64,000 nucleotides of DNA from Methanospirillum stamsii (lineage in GTDB: Archaea > Halobacteriota > Methanomicrobia > Methanomicrobiales > Methanospirillaceae): assembly GCF_003173335.1 (NCBI RefSeq), contig NZ_QGMZ01000012.1, positions 1 through 64,000 of the forward strand, in the 5' to 3' direction. Under the pieces are notes generated by a model. It ran no database searches, was not told the origin of the DNA, and was given only the letters and a program-made list of their open reading frames with translations. Shown here piece by piece: positions 1 through 8,532 of the stretch. Each line of letters starts with the position of its first letter. The stretch's first letter is position 1. The position numbers and the translations under genes were made by a program.

Positions 1-347
1 TGTTCCCCTCGAAACAACTAACCCCGGCCGCTGGCTCCTGATATTTCAGGAAGCGTGTGGGATAACAAAGTTGCATTGATCAACATATATAGACTTCGAT
101 TTGATCCTGAAAAATACAAACAATCATTCATGGAATTAATTGCCGGATCAGACCCTCTTGAACCCCTCTATCATATCAGTCAATAATTTTTCCCTATTTT
201 CAAAAATACACGCAAAAAATCTATTGGCGCGGATTGAAGAAAATTAGGTATTACGCATACCACAACAGTAAAAAAAGTTTATCTTACTCACCAATATTTG
301 ATCAATATTATTAGCAATAAAACAAAATTTGTTTTGGAGTTCTTAAC
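1..347. other. Leader region with a possible gene remnant upstream of cbiM
   Basis: No complete gene is visible here. One forward frame is open from about 22 to a TAA at 184-186 and reads like the C-terminal tail of a protein (ending DPLEPLYHISQ), but an in-frame stop at 19-21 precedes it and no convincing start with a ribosome binding site exists. It may be a decayed remnant or the shifted end of a gene left of the window. From 187 to 347 the DNA is AT-rich and contains two inverted repeats: 247-261 (5-bp arms) and 319-335 (8-bp arms). This part is probably the cbi promoter and leader. Confidence 0.35.
319..335. promoter_or_regulatory. 17-bp palindrome just before the cbiM ribosome binding site
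   Basis: AAAACAAA and its exact complement TTTGTTTT flank a single central base. The element ends directly against GGAG (336-339), the cbiM Shine-Dalgarno sequence. A second imperfectly related element, GGTAT-N5-ATACC, lies at 247-261. Either could bind a metal- or cobamide-responsive repressor, or the 17-mer could mask the ribosome binding site. Function is inference; AT-rich palindromes also arise by chance. Confidence 0.35.
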
Positions 348-1037
348 ATGCACGTAATGGAAGGTTTTCTCCCCCCCCTATGGGCGGCAATTTGGTGGAT
401 TATTGCTCTCCCCTTTATTATCTATGGATTTATTCAGCTGAAGAAAATCATTAATGACAACAGAGATGTGTTACCGCTTCTTGGAATATGTGGTGCCCTT
501 ATCTTTATCCTTTCAGCACTTAAACTTCCATCAGTAACCGGCAGTTGTTCTCATCCGACAGGAACGGGTCTTTCAGCGATTATTTTCGGCCCATTTATTA
601 CAGCAATCATCGGATTCATCGTTCTTCTATTCCAATCTCTCTTCCTTGCACATGGTGGACTTTCCACTCTCGGTGCAAACACATTTTCAATGGCAATTTG
701 CGGGCCGTTTCTTGGATATTATGTATATCGAGCTTTGAAGGACACAAAAGTGAACATCTATATCACCGTGTTCATCGCTGTTGCTCTTGCTGATCTTTTC
801 ACGTATGTGATCACCGCATTAGAATTAGCACTTGCATATCCTGCAGAAGCGACTGGTTTCATTGGTTCATTTATAACATTTCTGGGTATTTTCGCAGTCA
901 CTCAGGTACCCCTTGCCATACTTGAAGGAGCTGTTCTTGCACTCGTATTCAAGTATATTGTGAATATTAAACCCGAAATACTCATCAAGTTAAAAATTTT
1001 CTCTGAAGAAAAAATAAATGCAGCCAGGGAGGTGTAA
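348..1037 (+). CDS. cbiM: Cobalt ECF transporter substrate-binding membrane subunit CbiM
   Basis: CbiM is the integral membrane component that captures Co2+ in the CbiMNQO importer. The protein begins Met-His (MHVMEGFLPP), the hallmark N-terminus whose amino group and His2 bind the metal in this family. A conserved GSCSHPTGTG segment around His69 supplies a further ligand region. The 229 residues are mostly hydrophobic, with about six or seven membrane segments, the usual size. GGAG sits 8 bases before the ATG. cbiN follows after 3 bases, so this is the first gene of a cbiMNQO operon leading into corrin synthesis genes, which favours cobalt over nickel. Confidence 0.95.
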   Translation: MHVMEGFLPPLWAAIWWIIALPFIIYGFIQLKKIINDNRDVLPLLGICGALIFILSALKLPSVTGSCSHPTGTGLSAIIFGPFITAIIGFIVLLFQSLFLAHGGLSTLGANTFSMAICGPFLGYYVYRALKDTKVNIYITVFIAVALADLFTYVITALELALAYPAEATGFIGSFITFLGIFAVTQVPLAILEGAVLALVFKYIVNIKPEILIKLKIFSEEKINAAREV

Positions 1038-1040
1038 GGA

Positions 1041-1340
1041 ATGAAATATCAGTTTGAATTAATAGTTGGAGTTATTATCGTCTTATTCATCAGCGTGTTT
1101 CTTTACACAGCATCTATTAACCCGGATGCGGAATATGGAGGATCAGACGGTGTTGGTTCTGCAGTGGTCTCCGAGATGACCGGGATTCCGGAAGATGAAA
1201 TACGGCCGTTAATTCCTCAATGGGCACCACCAAGTGGCGAGATTGAATCAGGCTTGTTTGCATTACAGGCTGCTTTTGGTGGCATAATCCTTGGACTTGG
1301 ATTTGGTTATCTGTTAGGGCAACGAAAAATTGAGCAGTAA
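1041..1340 (+). CDS. cbiN: Cobalt transporter accessory subunit CbiN
   Basis: CbiN is a small membrane protein that works with CbiM during cobalt loading. The 99-residue product has an N-terminal membrane segment (about residues 7-24), an acidic extracytoplasmic loop and a second glycine-rich segment near residues 75-93, the standard CbiN layout. The loop includes the family-like NPDAEYGGSDG stretch. Its stop codon shares one base with the cbiQ start, so translation of the two is probably coupled. A dedicated CbiN is typical of cobalt rather than most nickel ECF systems. Confidence 0.93.
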   Translation: MKYQFELIVGVIIVLFISVFLYTASINPDAEYGGSDGVGSAVVSEMTGIPEDEIRPLIPQWAPPSGEIESGLFALQAAFGGIILGLGFGYLLGQRKIEQ

Positions 1341-2128
1341 TGTTTGTTCATGATTTCCTTGAGGAAGCAGCTCAGAAAAATGCTCTGCTCATGATAAATC
1401 CCTTCACCAAGCTTCTGCTTGGTTTAGGATCTATCATTCTCACACTCTTTTCTCCAAATTTCATTAGTCCGCTCATTCTGACAATTTCTTTAAGCTTAAT
1501 CATAATTTACCTGGCAAAGATAAATCCGCTTTTTTATTTGAGATTGCTGACCATACCATTAAGTTTTGCGATTTTAAGCGTAATGGTTATTGTTTTAATT
1601 TCAGGAGGAGAAGAAAAAATATGGTCATATAATCTTTTTTCAATCTTACCTCTCTCAATTACTTCAGAAAGTATTCAAAAAGGATTACTGGTATTTTTCA
1701 GAGTGATGGCTGGAATGTGTGCATTATTTTTTATTTCTCTGACAACACCCATGACAGATCTGTTTGGAGTCATGAAAAAATTCAAAATCCCGGATCTCTT
1801 TATTGACCTATCAATGATTATTTATCGTTTTATCTTTATTTTTATGGGAAAAGCCCATCAGATTCACCATGCACAATTGATGAGACTTGGATACTCCAAA
1901 CCAAAAGAGGCACTACGCTCCTACAGCATGCTCTTTGGCAGTATATTTATCACGTCCTGGGATGCCGGAGAGCATTTCATTAATGCTATGGATTGTCGTT
2001 GTTACAATGGAAAATTCGCAAAATATCTTGATTATAACCCAATAGAGAAATCATCATTTGGCTATGTTTTTCTCTTTCTTCTTGGAATTACTGCGCTTAT
2101 CGTTGTAACAAACAGTTATTCATTATAG
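1340..2128 (+). CDS. cbiQ: Cobalt ECF transporter T component CbiQ
   Basis: This is the transmembrane coupling protein that links CbiM to the ATPase CbiO. The 262 residues contain several hydrophobic segments. The cytoplasmic coupling-helix region about residues 175-195 carries an AQLMRLGYSKPKEA stretch resembling the Ala-Arg-Gly motif of EcfT/CbiQ proteins, here with Leu in place of the usual Arg-Gly pattern. The start overlaps the cbiN stop by one base and cbiO follows 8 bases after its end. Confidence 0.93.
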   Translation: MFVHDFLEEAAQKNALLMINPFTKLLLGLGSIILTLFSPNFISPLILTISLSLIIIYLAKINPLFYLRLLTIPLSFAILSVMVIVLISGGEEKIWSYNLFSILPLSITSESIQKGLLVFFRVMAGMCALFFISLTTPMTDLFGVMKKFKIPDLFIDLSMIIYRFIFIFMGKAHQIHHAQLMRLGYSKPKEALRSYSMLFGSIFITSWDAGEHFINAMDCRCYNGKFAKYLDYNPIEKSSFGYVFLFLLGITALIVVTNSYSL

Positions 2129-2136
2129 GATGATTT

Positions 2137-3318
2137 ATGAAATCACTCATTGAAATTCAAAATATTTCTTACTGTTACTCTCAAAATTCACCTGCGATTC
2201 ATAAAATAAACCTCTCAATACAAAGCGGTGAAAAAATAGCTCTGGTCGGATCAAACGGAGCAGGAAAATCAACCCTCCTTCTTACCCTGAATGGAATGCT
2301 AGAACCGAAAAAGGGACATATCTCTTTTCAAGGCACTCCAATCTCATATGACAGACGAGCACTGCGAATAATAAGACAAAAAATCGGATTTGTTTTTCAG
2401 GATCCGGATGTCCAGATTGTCGCTCCGACAGTATGGCAGGATGTAGCATTTGGCCCGACAAATCTGGATTACCCGGAAGATAAAATCAGAGAGGTTGTTC
2501 AGGAAGCGCTGCGCAAAGTGGGTCTTGAAGGATTTGATAAACGCCCGCCTTATCACCTATCAGGAGGGGAGAAAAAACGGGTAGCAATAGCCGGAGTCCT
2601 TGCAATGGACCCGGAGGTTCTCATCCTTGATGAGCCGACCAGTATGCTAGATCCAGCCGGAAGTGAAGACATTATGGATCTCCTTGATGAACTCAACCAT
2701 CAGGGAAAAACCATAATCATCTCAACCCATGATGTTGAGCTCGCGTATCCCTGGGCTGACAGAATTATCCTCATGGAAAATGGAGGCATAATAGCATCAG
2801 GCACACCGGAGAATGCCTTTTCAGATAAGGAACTTGTAAAAAGGGCCAGGCTGAAAACCCCCATTTTGCTTGAACTCTGCCAGGAACTGGCTGCCCGCGG
2901 AATAAAAAACGGGGGAAGACTTCCCACCACTGTTCTGGATATCATCCGGATTATCGAAAATGAGCATCACGGAACTATCCGACTTTCAGAAAACGGATAT
3001 GGGATAATCCATGTCGGAGATGTCGACCTCCAATCGGGGGAAAAAGTAAACGCCCTTGTTAAAAAAATGCACCATGATACCATCGGAGTTATGGGCAGCA
3101 GGGCAAAGATATGCGCTAGACAATGGGGAATCAACCCGGATATCTCCTATGCGGTCATCGATAAATGTATACTTCAGGCAATGAATGGAAAATCAAGCCT
3201 AATTTTAACAACCGCAGGGATGGTGAGCAGGGTAATTGAACGGGTAACGCACTTTAATCAGACTAACAATCGTTCAATCCCGGTTCAGAAAATAATATCA
3301 GAAGATCCTACCGGATAA
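2137..3318 (+). CDS. cbiO: Cobalt ECF transporter ATPase CbiO with a C-terminal extension
   Basis: The ATPase energises cobalt import. Residues 1-250 form an ABC domain with Walker A GSNGAGKST (38-46), Q-loop FVFQDPD near 86-92, signature LSGGE (141-145), Walker B VLILDEP (161-167) and a switch His in STHD. The 393-residue length exceeds the usual roughly 280. Residues from about 255 form an extra domain containing GVMGSRAK and a hydrophobic SLILTTAGMV strand. I recall similar tails on some archaeal CbiO proteins, but their role is unknown to me. The gene ends the transporter operon; cbiT begins about 70 bases later on the same strand. Confidence 0.93.
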   Translation: MKSLIEIQNISYCYSQNSPAIHKINLSIQSGEKIALVGSNGAGKSTLLLTLNGMLEPKKGHISFQGTPISYDRRALRIIRQKIGFVFQDPDVQIVAPTVWQDVAFGPTNLDYPEDKIREVVQEALRKVGLEGFDKRPPYHLSGGEKKRVAIAGVLAMDPEVLILDEPTSMLDPAGSEDIMDLLDELNHQGKTIIISTHDVELAYPWADRIILMENGGIIASGTPENAFSDKELVKRARLKTPILLELCQELAARGIKNGGRLPTTVLDIIRIIENEHHGTIRLSENGYGIIHVGDVDLQSGEKVNALVKKMHHDTIGVMGSRAKICARQWGINPDISYAVIDKCILQAMNGKSSLILTTAGMVSRVIERVTHFNQTNNRSIPVQKIISEDPTG

Positions 3319-3387
3319 CCCTGATTTTTTAGCTGAAATGAAACCCAATCACTTTTGTGGAAATTAAAGCAAATGGATACGGAGCAT

Positions 3388-3936
3388 ATGACAATGTGTC
3401 CACTGGAAAAACCCCCAACAGGAGGTCCGACAAAGGATGAAATTCTCGCAATTGCTCTGCAGAAACTTGGGTTACATCCTGATGATATCTTTGCAGATAT
3501 TGGATGCGGCACAGGAAAGGTAACCATTACTACCTCCCCCCTTGTCTCCGAAATTCATGCAATCGATGTCAGGGAAGAAGCATCCAGATGGACAGAACAA
3601 GAAATTATACGACTTAATATCAGGAATGTGACAATCCATCACAAAGATGCAGTAGAGGTTCTCTCTTCCCTAGAAAAACTCGATACAGCTTTTGTAGGTG
3701 GTTCAAGAAATCTGACGGATGTTCTTTTTCATTTGGCCAGGCTCAGGGTCAGAACTGTTGTTATCTCTGCAGTTCTCCTGGAGACCCTGAATAGTGCAAT
3801 AAAAACATTACAGGAGTATGAGATGTTTCATGAAGTAATCCACATACAGGTATCAAAAAGCATGCCTCTGGCAGGAGGAATTATGCTCAAACCAATAGAT
3901 CCGGTATATTTGATTATTGGAGGGAGGAAAGAATGA
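3388..3936 (+). CDS. cbiT: Cobalt-precorrin-6B C15-methyltransferase (decarboxylating) CbiT
   Basis: CbiT methylates C15 of the corrin ring and removes the C12 acetate carboxyl in anaerobic cobalamin synthesis. The protein has a Rossmann methyltransferase fold with SAM motif DIGCGTGK near residues 35-42 and the family GGPTKDEI segment near its N-terminus. I chose ATG 3388 because GGAG lies 4 bases upstream. The frame also opens at TTG 3355 and ATG 3373, which would add up to 11 residues. The product is about 182 residues, normal for stand-alone CbiT. It overlaps cbiL by 4 bases. Confidence 0.92.
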   Translation: MTMCPLEKPPTGGPTKDEILAIALQKLGLHPDDIFADIGCGTGKVTITTSPLVSEIHAIDVREEASRWTEQEIIRLNIRNVTIHHKDAVEVLSSLEKLDTAFVGGSRNLTDVLFHLARLRVRTVVISAVLLETLNSAIKTLQEYEMFHEVIHIQVSKSMPLAGGIMLKPIDPVYLIIGGRKE

Positions 3937-4544
3937 TTACCGGTCTTGGTCTTGGACCGGGAGACCCTGAACTTTTAACGCTAAAAGCGGTCCGACTTTT
4001 ACAGGAAGCAGACTGCGTTTACATTCCAGGGGGTCTTGCGCGTAGACTTGTTGAGCCATATTGTGATCCAATCGAACTCTCCTTTCCGATGAGTCATGAT
4101 GAAGAGATGATCAGGAATCAGATAATTCAAAACGCCGAGATCATTGCCAAAGATGCACGCGAGAGAGATGTCGTTTTCGGTATCATCGGAGATCCAAATA
4201 TCTTCTCAACATTTTCCCGCCTTGCAGTTATCATGCAGGAAAACCACCCGGAGATAACCATCAGAACTATCCCAGGCATTTCTTCGATAACGGCACTGAT
4301 GTCTGAAACCGGTCTTCCGATAACCGGCGGGTTCTGTGTGACTGATGGCAGCGGAATACGATCACAGATCCGGATGAAAGTAAGAAAGCCCAGAGAGATT
4401 GCAGAATCCCTCCGGGAAGATGGGTACTCCAGGTTTGCACTGGTTGAGCGGATGTACATGGAAGGTATGCAGGTCCTCCATGGGGATGAAATTCCAGAAG
4501 AAAGCAGTTACTTTTCCCTCCTTTATGCAGAGCGTGATGTATGA
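3933..4544 (+). CDS. cbiL: Cobalt-precorrin-2 C20-methyltransferase CbiL
   Basis: The enzyme transfers a methyl group from SAM to C20 of cobalt-factor II or precorrin-2. The N-terminal GLGLGPGDPELLTLKA is the class III tetrapyrrole methylase signature, and PGISSITALMS is a second conserved SAM-site segment. At 203 residues it is slightly short of the usual 210-240. Position within cbiT-L-F-G supports CbiL over other methylases of the same fold. Start and stop overlap both neighbours by 4 bases (ATGA type), implying coupled translation. Confidence 0.9.
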   Translation: MITGLGLGPGDPELLTLKAVRLLQEADCVYIPGGLARRLVEPYCDPIELSFPMSHDEEMIRNQIIQNAEIIAKDARERDVVFGIIGDPNIFSTFSRLAVIMQENHPEITIRTIPGISSITALMSETGLPITGGFCVTDGSGIRSQIRMKVRKPREIAESLREDGYSRFALVERMYMEGMQVLHGDEIPEESSYFSLLYAERDV

Positions 4545-5257
4545 ATAAAATCTGGTTTATTGGAGCAGGACCAGGAGATCCAGAACTGATAACAGTAAAG
4601 GGACGAAAAATTCTCGATAGTGCTGATATCCTCATCTATGCCGGATCCCTGGTAAACCCGGACCTTGTTGCCAGTTCTCCGGCTATAGAGAAATATGACA
4701 GCAATGGAATGAGCCTTGAAGAGATGATCCCTATCATGATTTCCGGAGTTAATTCCGGGAAACAGGTAGTAAGACTTCATTCCGGGGACCCGGCACTTTA
4801 CGGAGCGATTATTGAGCAGATTTCCCTTCTGAAAGAACAGGGGATTACCGTAGAAGTAGTTCCTGGTGTCTCATCACTTTTCGGAGCTGCCGCAGCCCTG
4901 TCATCACAACTTACACTCCGGGGAGTATCAGAGTCGGTCATCATCACAAGACCCGCTGGCGCTACTCTTGAAAAAGATAAGATAGAGGAACTCTCACAAT
5001 CAGGGGAGACCATGGCAGTGTTTTTAGGTACTGACAAACTGGAAGATATCACCCGGCGCCTTTCCTGTCCCCCGGATACAACCGCTGTGGTAGTTTACCA
5101 TGCCACCTGGCCGGACCAGAAGATTGTCAGGGGAACTGTTCAGGACATTGCAAAAAAAGCGGCTGATGCTGGAATAACCAAATCAGCACTCCTTCTGGTT
5201 GGAGAAGTTTTTTCCGAGAATCCAAAAGGGCACATAAGGTCAGTTTTATACTCATGA
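4541..5257 (+). CDS. cbiF: Cobalt-precorrin-4 C11-methyltransferase CbiF
   Basis: CbiF adds the methyl group at C11. The product has the N-terminal GAGPGDPELITVKG motif, the CbiF-typical YAGSLVNPDL segment, the HSGDPALYGA glycine-rich site and PGVSSLFGAAAAL, all in the order expected for this methylase. At 238 residues it is close to the usual 250. It overlaps cbiL and cbiG by 4 bases each. Assignment as CbiF rather than CbiL or CbiH rests on the AGSL motif. Confidence 0.93.
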   Translation: MNKIWFIGAGPGDPELITVKGRKILDSADILIYAGSLVNPDLVASSPAIEKYDSNGMSLEEMIPIMISGVNSGKQVVRLHSGDPALYGAIIEQISLLKEQGITVEVVPGVSSLFGAAAALSSQLTLRGVSESVIITRPAGATLEKDKIEELSQSGETMAVFLGTDKLEDITRRLSCPPDTTAVVVYHATWPDQKIVRGTVQDIAKKAADAGITKSALLLVGEVFSENPKGHIRSVLYS

Positions 5258-6129
5258 ACCAGACGGTTGTTACAGCACTTCCCTATTTCAGGGAGAAGGG
5301 AGAGCAGATTGCGACGGCAGTTGGTGCCCGGTTTATACCCTACGAAGCTGGCATTTTTACTGAACTCTACCATTCAGCAGAGCAAATCATTGCAATCATG
5401 GCAGCAGGCATTGTGATAAGAAGTCTTGCACCTCTTATGACCGATAAATGGAGAGATCCTGCAGTCGTGGTCATCAGCCCGGATATGAGATATGCCATCC
5501 CCATTTTGGGCGGGCATCATGGGGGAAATGACCTTGCATATCTCCTGCAGGAGCGCTGTAACCTTATTCCGGTCATTACTACTGCAACCGAAGCAACGGG
5601 TAAAGATGCAGTTGAAGTTATTGCGAAAAGCGAAAACCTCCGGATTGTAAACACATCTTCTACCAGGCAGGCAAACGCGGCAATTCTTACCGGCACAGCA
5701 GGTGTCTACCGGGTCAGTGAACCAGGCATGGTCATCGCGAGTCCGGGAGTTTCCTTCCTTGTTGCAGAGGGCAGATTCTCAGTCGGGATAGGATGTCGCC
5801 TTGGAACACCGGCAGATGAGATAATCTCCGCGATAAACACCGCATTTGAAAATGCAGGAATATCAAAGGAGGATGTGGCCATATTTGCATCAGTGGCCCT
5901 CAAGGCTCATGAACCAGGCCTTCTTGATGCAATACGAGCACTAGGTGCTAACATCATCTTCTTACAACCCTCCGACCTCAGTGAAACAGAAACTCTTTCA
6001 AAATCAGCGGCATCGCGATTCGGGCTTCCGGGAGTTGCAGAACCTGCAGCTCTAGCGGTATCCGTCCGTCACCAGTTAATCATGCAGAAACAGGTATTTG
6101 GAAATGTCACCATCGCCATCGCAGAATAA
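5254..6129 (+). CDS. cbiG: Cobalt-precorrin-5A hydrolase CbiG
   Basis: CbiG opens the delta-lactone of cobalt-precorrin-5A and releases acetaldehyde, the ring-contraction step of the anaerobic route. The N-terminal domain (about 1-130) carries IMAAGIVIRSLAPLMTDKWRDPAVVV and the GGHHGGNDLA segment. The C-terminal domain (about 170-291) begins with GIGCRLGTPADEI, both diagnostic of CbiG. At 291 residues it is shorter than enterobacterial CbiG, the reduction lying mainly in the linker. cbiH starts within its last codons. Confidence 0.93.
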   Translation: MNQTVVTALPYFREKGEQIATAVGARFIPYEAGIFTELYHSAEQIIAIMAAGIVIRSLAPLMTDKWRDPAVVVISPDMRYAIPILGGHHGGNDLAYLLQERCNLIPVITTATEATGKDAVEVIAKSENLRIVNTSSTRQANAAILTGTAGVYRVSEPGMVIASPGVSFLVAEGRFSVGIGCRLGTPADEIISAINTAFENAGISKEDVAIFASVALKAHEPGLLDAIRALGANIIFLQPSDLSETETLSKSAASRFGLPGVAEPAALAVSVRHQLIMQKQVFGNVTIAIAE

Positions 6130-6892
6130 ATCCGGTTCCCTGACGGTTGTCGGGATCGGTCCGGGAAGCCCTGAAATGCTCACCAGGGCTGCGGAACTGG
6201 CAATAGGCCAGGCAGATATTGTCATTGGAAATGATTTTTATATCGACCAGATCCCCCACCTGCTTAAAGAACAGGAAGTCATTAAAAGCAGAATGGGAAA
6301 GGAAGTTGACCGGGCAAAACAGGCAATCAGTCTTGCACAGGAAAAACATGTGGTCATGGTTTCAGGAGGAGACCCAGGTGTATATGGAATGGCCGGACTT
6401 ATCCTTGAGATGACTGAACAAACCTCTCCTGACCTTGCAGTAGAGGTAATCCCGGGCATTACGGCAGCTAGCGCGGGAGCTGCCCTCCTTGGAGCTCCTC
6501 TCACCAATGACTTTGCAGTAATCAGTCTTTCAGATCTACTCACACCACGGGAAATCATCGAAAAAAGAATCCGGGCACTCTGTTCTGCTGCAATTCCGAT
6601 GGTTCTCTACAATCCGAAAAGCAGAACCCGTACGAGCTTATTTGAAGATGTCATAGTTATTGCCCGGGAACACCTTTCAGATGACACTCCGGTGGGCATT
6701 GTAAAAGATGCATACAGACCGGACCAGAGGATAATCGTTACAACACTCCGCGAAGTAATGGATGTTGAAGACAGCGTTGATATGCACACCGTCGTTTTTA
6801 TTGGCGGAGAAGAAACACGCATGCTCAGGAGATATAACAATGCCAGAGGAATGTTCACCCCCCGTGGATACCACAGAAAATATGAATACTGA
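6104..6892 (+). CDS. cbiH: Cobalt-precorrin-3 C17-methyltransferase CbiH (CobJ family)
   Basis: The enzyme methylates C17 and drives ring contraction with formation of the delta-lactone. GIGPGSPEMLTRAA and VSGGDPGVYGMAGL are the methylase and CbiH/CobJ signatures, followed by PGITAASAGAALLGAPL and LYNPKSRTR. I prefer ATG 6104; a TTG at 6098 in the same frame would add two residues. It overlaps the end of cbiG by about 26 bases. The length (about 262) matches single-domain CbiH without fused ferredoxin or CbiG parts. Confidence 0.92.
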   Translation: MSPSPSQNKSGSLTVVGIGPGSPEMLTRAAELAIGQADIVIGNDFYIDQIPHLLKEQEVIKSRMGKEVDRAKQAISLAQEKHVVMVSGGDPGVYGMAGLILEMTEQTSPDLAVEVIPGITAASAGAALLGAPLTNDFAVISLSDLLTPREIIEKRIRALCSAAIPMVLYNPKSRTRTSLFEDVIVIAREHLSDDTPVGIVKDAYRPDQRIIVTTLREVMDVEDSVDMHTVVFIGGEETRMLRRYNNARGMFTPRGYHRKYEY

Positions 6893-7514
6893 TTATACTG
6901 ACATCGGTGCCGATACCGCTGAAGGATATGCCATATCAAGCAAGTCACGAGATTTAGCCAGAAAAAAAATTGGGAATAACGGCCCTCTTGACCGGATACG
7001 CCAGCGCTGTTCCATCGCGGTGGGTGACTTTGCCATGGCTGACCTCATGAGATTTCACGGCGACCCGGTGATGACCGGACTTTCTGCACTGAAAAACAGA
7101 GCCACCATTTACACAGATATCAGAATGGTGCAGACCGGTATCCAGAAGAAAGGCCATTTTAGTGAAGTAAAATGTATCCTCGATACCCCCTGCACTCCTG
7201 ATTCAACCGGAAAGACCCGGACTTCTATTGCACTCATGGCTCTTGGAGAGCAGTTAAACGGTTCAATCATAGTGATAGGAAATGCGCCATCTGCACTTCT
7301 GGCTCTTTGTGATCTCATACAAAAAGGAACCCTCCCTGCTCTTGTGATCGGGATACCAGTCGGGTTCGTAAATGCTGCGGAGTCAAAGGAACTTCTTCGC
7401 ACCCTGGATATCCCTTCCATATCAAACGAAGGAACACGAGGGGGCACTCCGGTAGCGGTTGCTGCAATGAATGAGATAATCACCATGTTTGCAGAAGAAA
7501 ACAGCACACTCTGA
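6840..7514 (+). CDS. cbiC: Cobalt-precorrin-8 methylmutase CbiC
   Basis: CbiC moves the methyl group from C11 to C12 to give cobyrinate. Diagnostic segments include GDFAMADLMRF, the INNG-type region replaced by SALKNRATIYTDIRMVQTGI, and IGNAPSALLAL and PVGFVNAAESKE near the C-terminus. I start it at ATG 6840, 7 bases after AGGAGA. The next ATG, 6882, gives a 210-residue form that fits the family length equally well but has no clear ribosome binding site. Depending on the start, it overlaps cbiH by 53 or 11 bases. Confidence 0.9.
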   Translation: MPEECSPPVDTTENMNTDYTDIGADTAEGYAISSKSRDLARKKIGNNGPLDRIRQRCSIAVGDFAMADLMRFHGDPVMTGLSALKNRATIYTDIRMVQTGIQKKGHFSEVKCILDTPCTPDSTGKTRTSIALMALGEQLNGSIIVIGNAPSALLALCDLIQKGTLPALVIGIPVGFVNAAESKELLRTLDIPSISNEGTRGGTPVAVAAMNEIITMFAEENSTL

Positions 7515-7518
7515 TACT

Positions 7519-8532
7519 ATGCAGGATCCCGTCAGTGGATTTGATTATCCTGTATCCTGGGTGGAACGCTGTAATAACCCAGGTTTATTGGAGTTAGTAG
7601 ATAAGGGACTTGCAATTCTTACCGCAGATGGGGAAGTAAGAAAACGGGGGTTTACCACCGGAACAACTGCCGCAGCCGCCGCTAAAGCAGCAGTGCTTTC
7701 CCTGGCTGGAGATGATATCAGGGAGGTCACTATCCTGACACCATCAAATATCCGCATCCACATCCCGGTATTTGCAGAGAACGGAACCGGGAGGTGCAAA
7801 AAATACTCCGGAGATTATCCGGGAGATGTAACCGCAGGGCTTGAGTTTGTTGCACAGGCATCCCCGTCTGTATCTTCCAGTGAAACAAAATTGACATTTG
7901 GCCCAGGAATCGGAATATGGGATAGGGATATTCCCCGGTATAAAAAAGGTGAACCGGCAGTATCATTTCAGGTTATGGATGAAATCAGAACTGCGATTAA
8001 TGAAGCAATCGCAGAGATCGGCATTTCAGAAATTTCAGTGATGATATACGCCCCCAACGGAGTTGAGGTTGCAGAAAAAACACTGAACCGCAAGGTAGGA
8101 GTTGTCGAAGGGATATCAGTTCTTGGTACAACAGGGTTTGTCGAACCCTGGGATGATCATCTTGAACAGACCGTCTGTGAACGGGCAGCAGGCGCAGAAC
8201 GGGTTGTCCTCACAACCGGAAGGATAGGCATGCGGTATGCTAGAATGCTTTTTCCGGACCATGAAGTTATCCTGGCAGGTTCTCGACTTGGGACCATTAT
8301 TCCTCATCTTACCGGAAGGATAATCATCTGCGGTCTTCCGGCACTGGTTCTAAAGTATGTGAATCCCCGGTTCCTGGAAAATACCGGATATCCTACGGTT
8401 GAAGAGATGACAGGTTCTGAATTTTTTATACCGGCAATGCATGCCGCATTTGAGATGTATAAAACACAGCACCCGGATATCAGGATCGTTATTGTGAACC
8501 GTGAAGGAGAAATAATCGGAGATTCGGAATGA
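7519..8532 (+). CDS. cbiD: Cobalt-precorrin-5B C1-methyltransferase CbiD
   Basis: CbiD performs the C1 methylation specific to the anaerobic pathway. The RKRGFTTGTTAAAAAKAA segment near residues 42-58 is the CbiD N-terminal signature, and the central GPGIGIWDRDIP and C-terminal GYPTVEEMTGSEFF segments also fit. The open frame extends back to a TTG at 7489, inside cbiC; ATG 7519, 4 bases beyond the cbiC stop, is the more natural start and gives 337 residues. Its end overlaps cbiE by 4 bases. Presence of CbiD plus CbiG establishes the early-cobalt route. Confidence 0.93.
   Translation: MQDPVSGFDYPVSWVERCNNPGLLELVDKGLAILTADGEVRKRGFTTGTTAAAAAKAAVLSLAGDDIREVTILTPSNIRIHIPVFAENGTGRCKKYSGDYPGDVTAGLEFVAQASPSVSSSETKLTFGPGIGIWDRDIPRYKKGEPAVSFQVMDEIRTAINEAIAEIGISEISVMIYAPNGVEVAEKTLNRKVGVVEGISVLGTTGFVEPWDDHLEQTVCERAAGAERVVLTTGRIGMRYARMLFPDHEVILAGSRLGTIIPHLTGRIIICGLPALVLKYVNPRFLENTGYPTVEEMTGSEFFIPAMHAAFEMYKTQHPDIRIVIVNREGEIIGDSE

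Noticed and set aside
187-347. Cobalamin riboswitch upstream of cbiM
   Set aside because: No B12-box-like sequence is present, and the leader after the likely promoter is too short for one.
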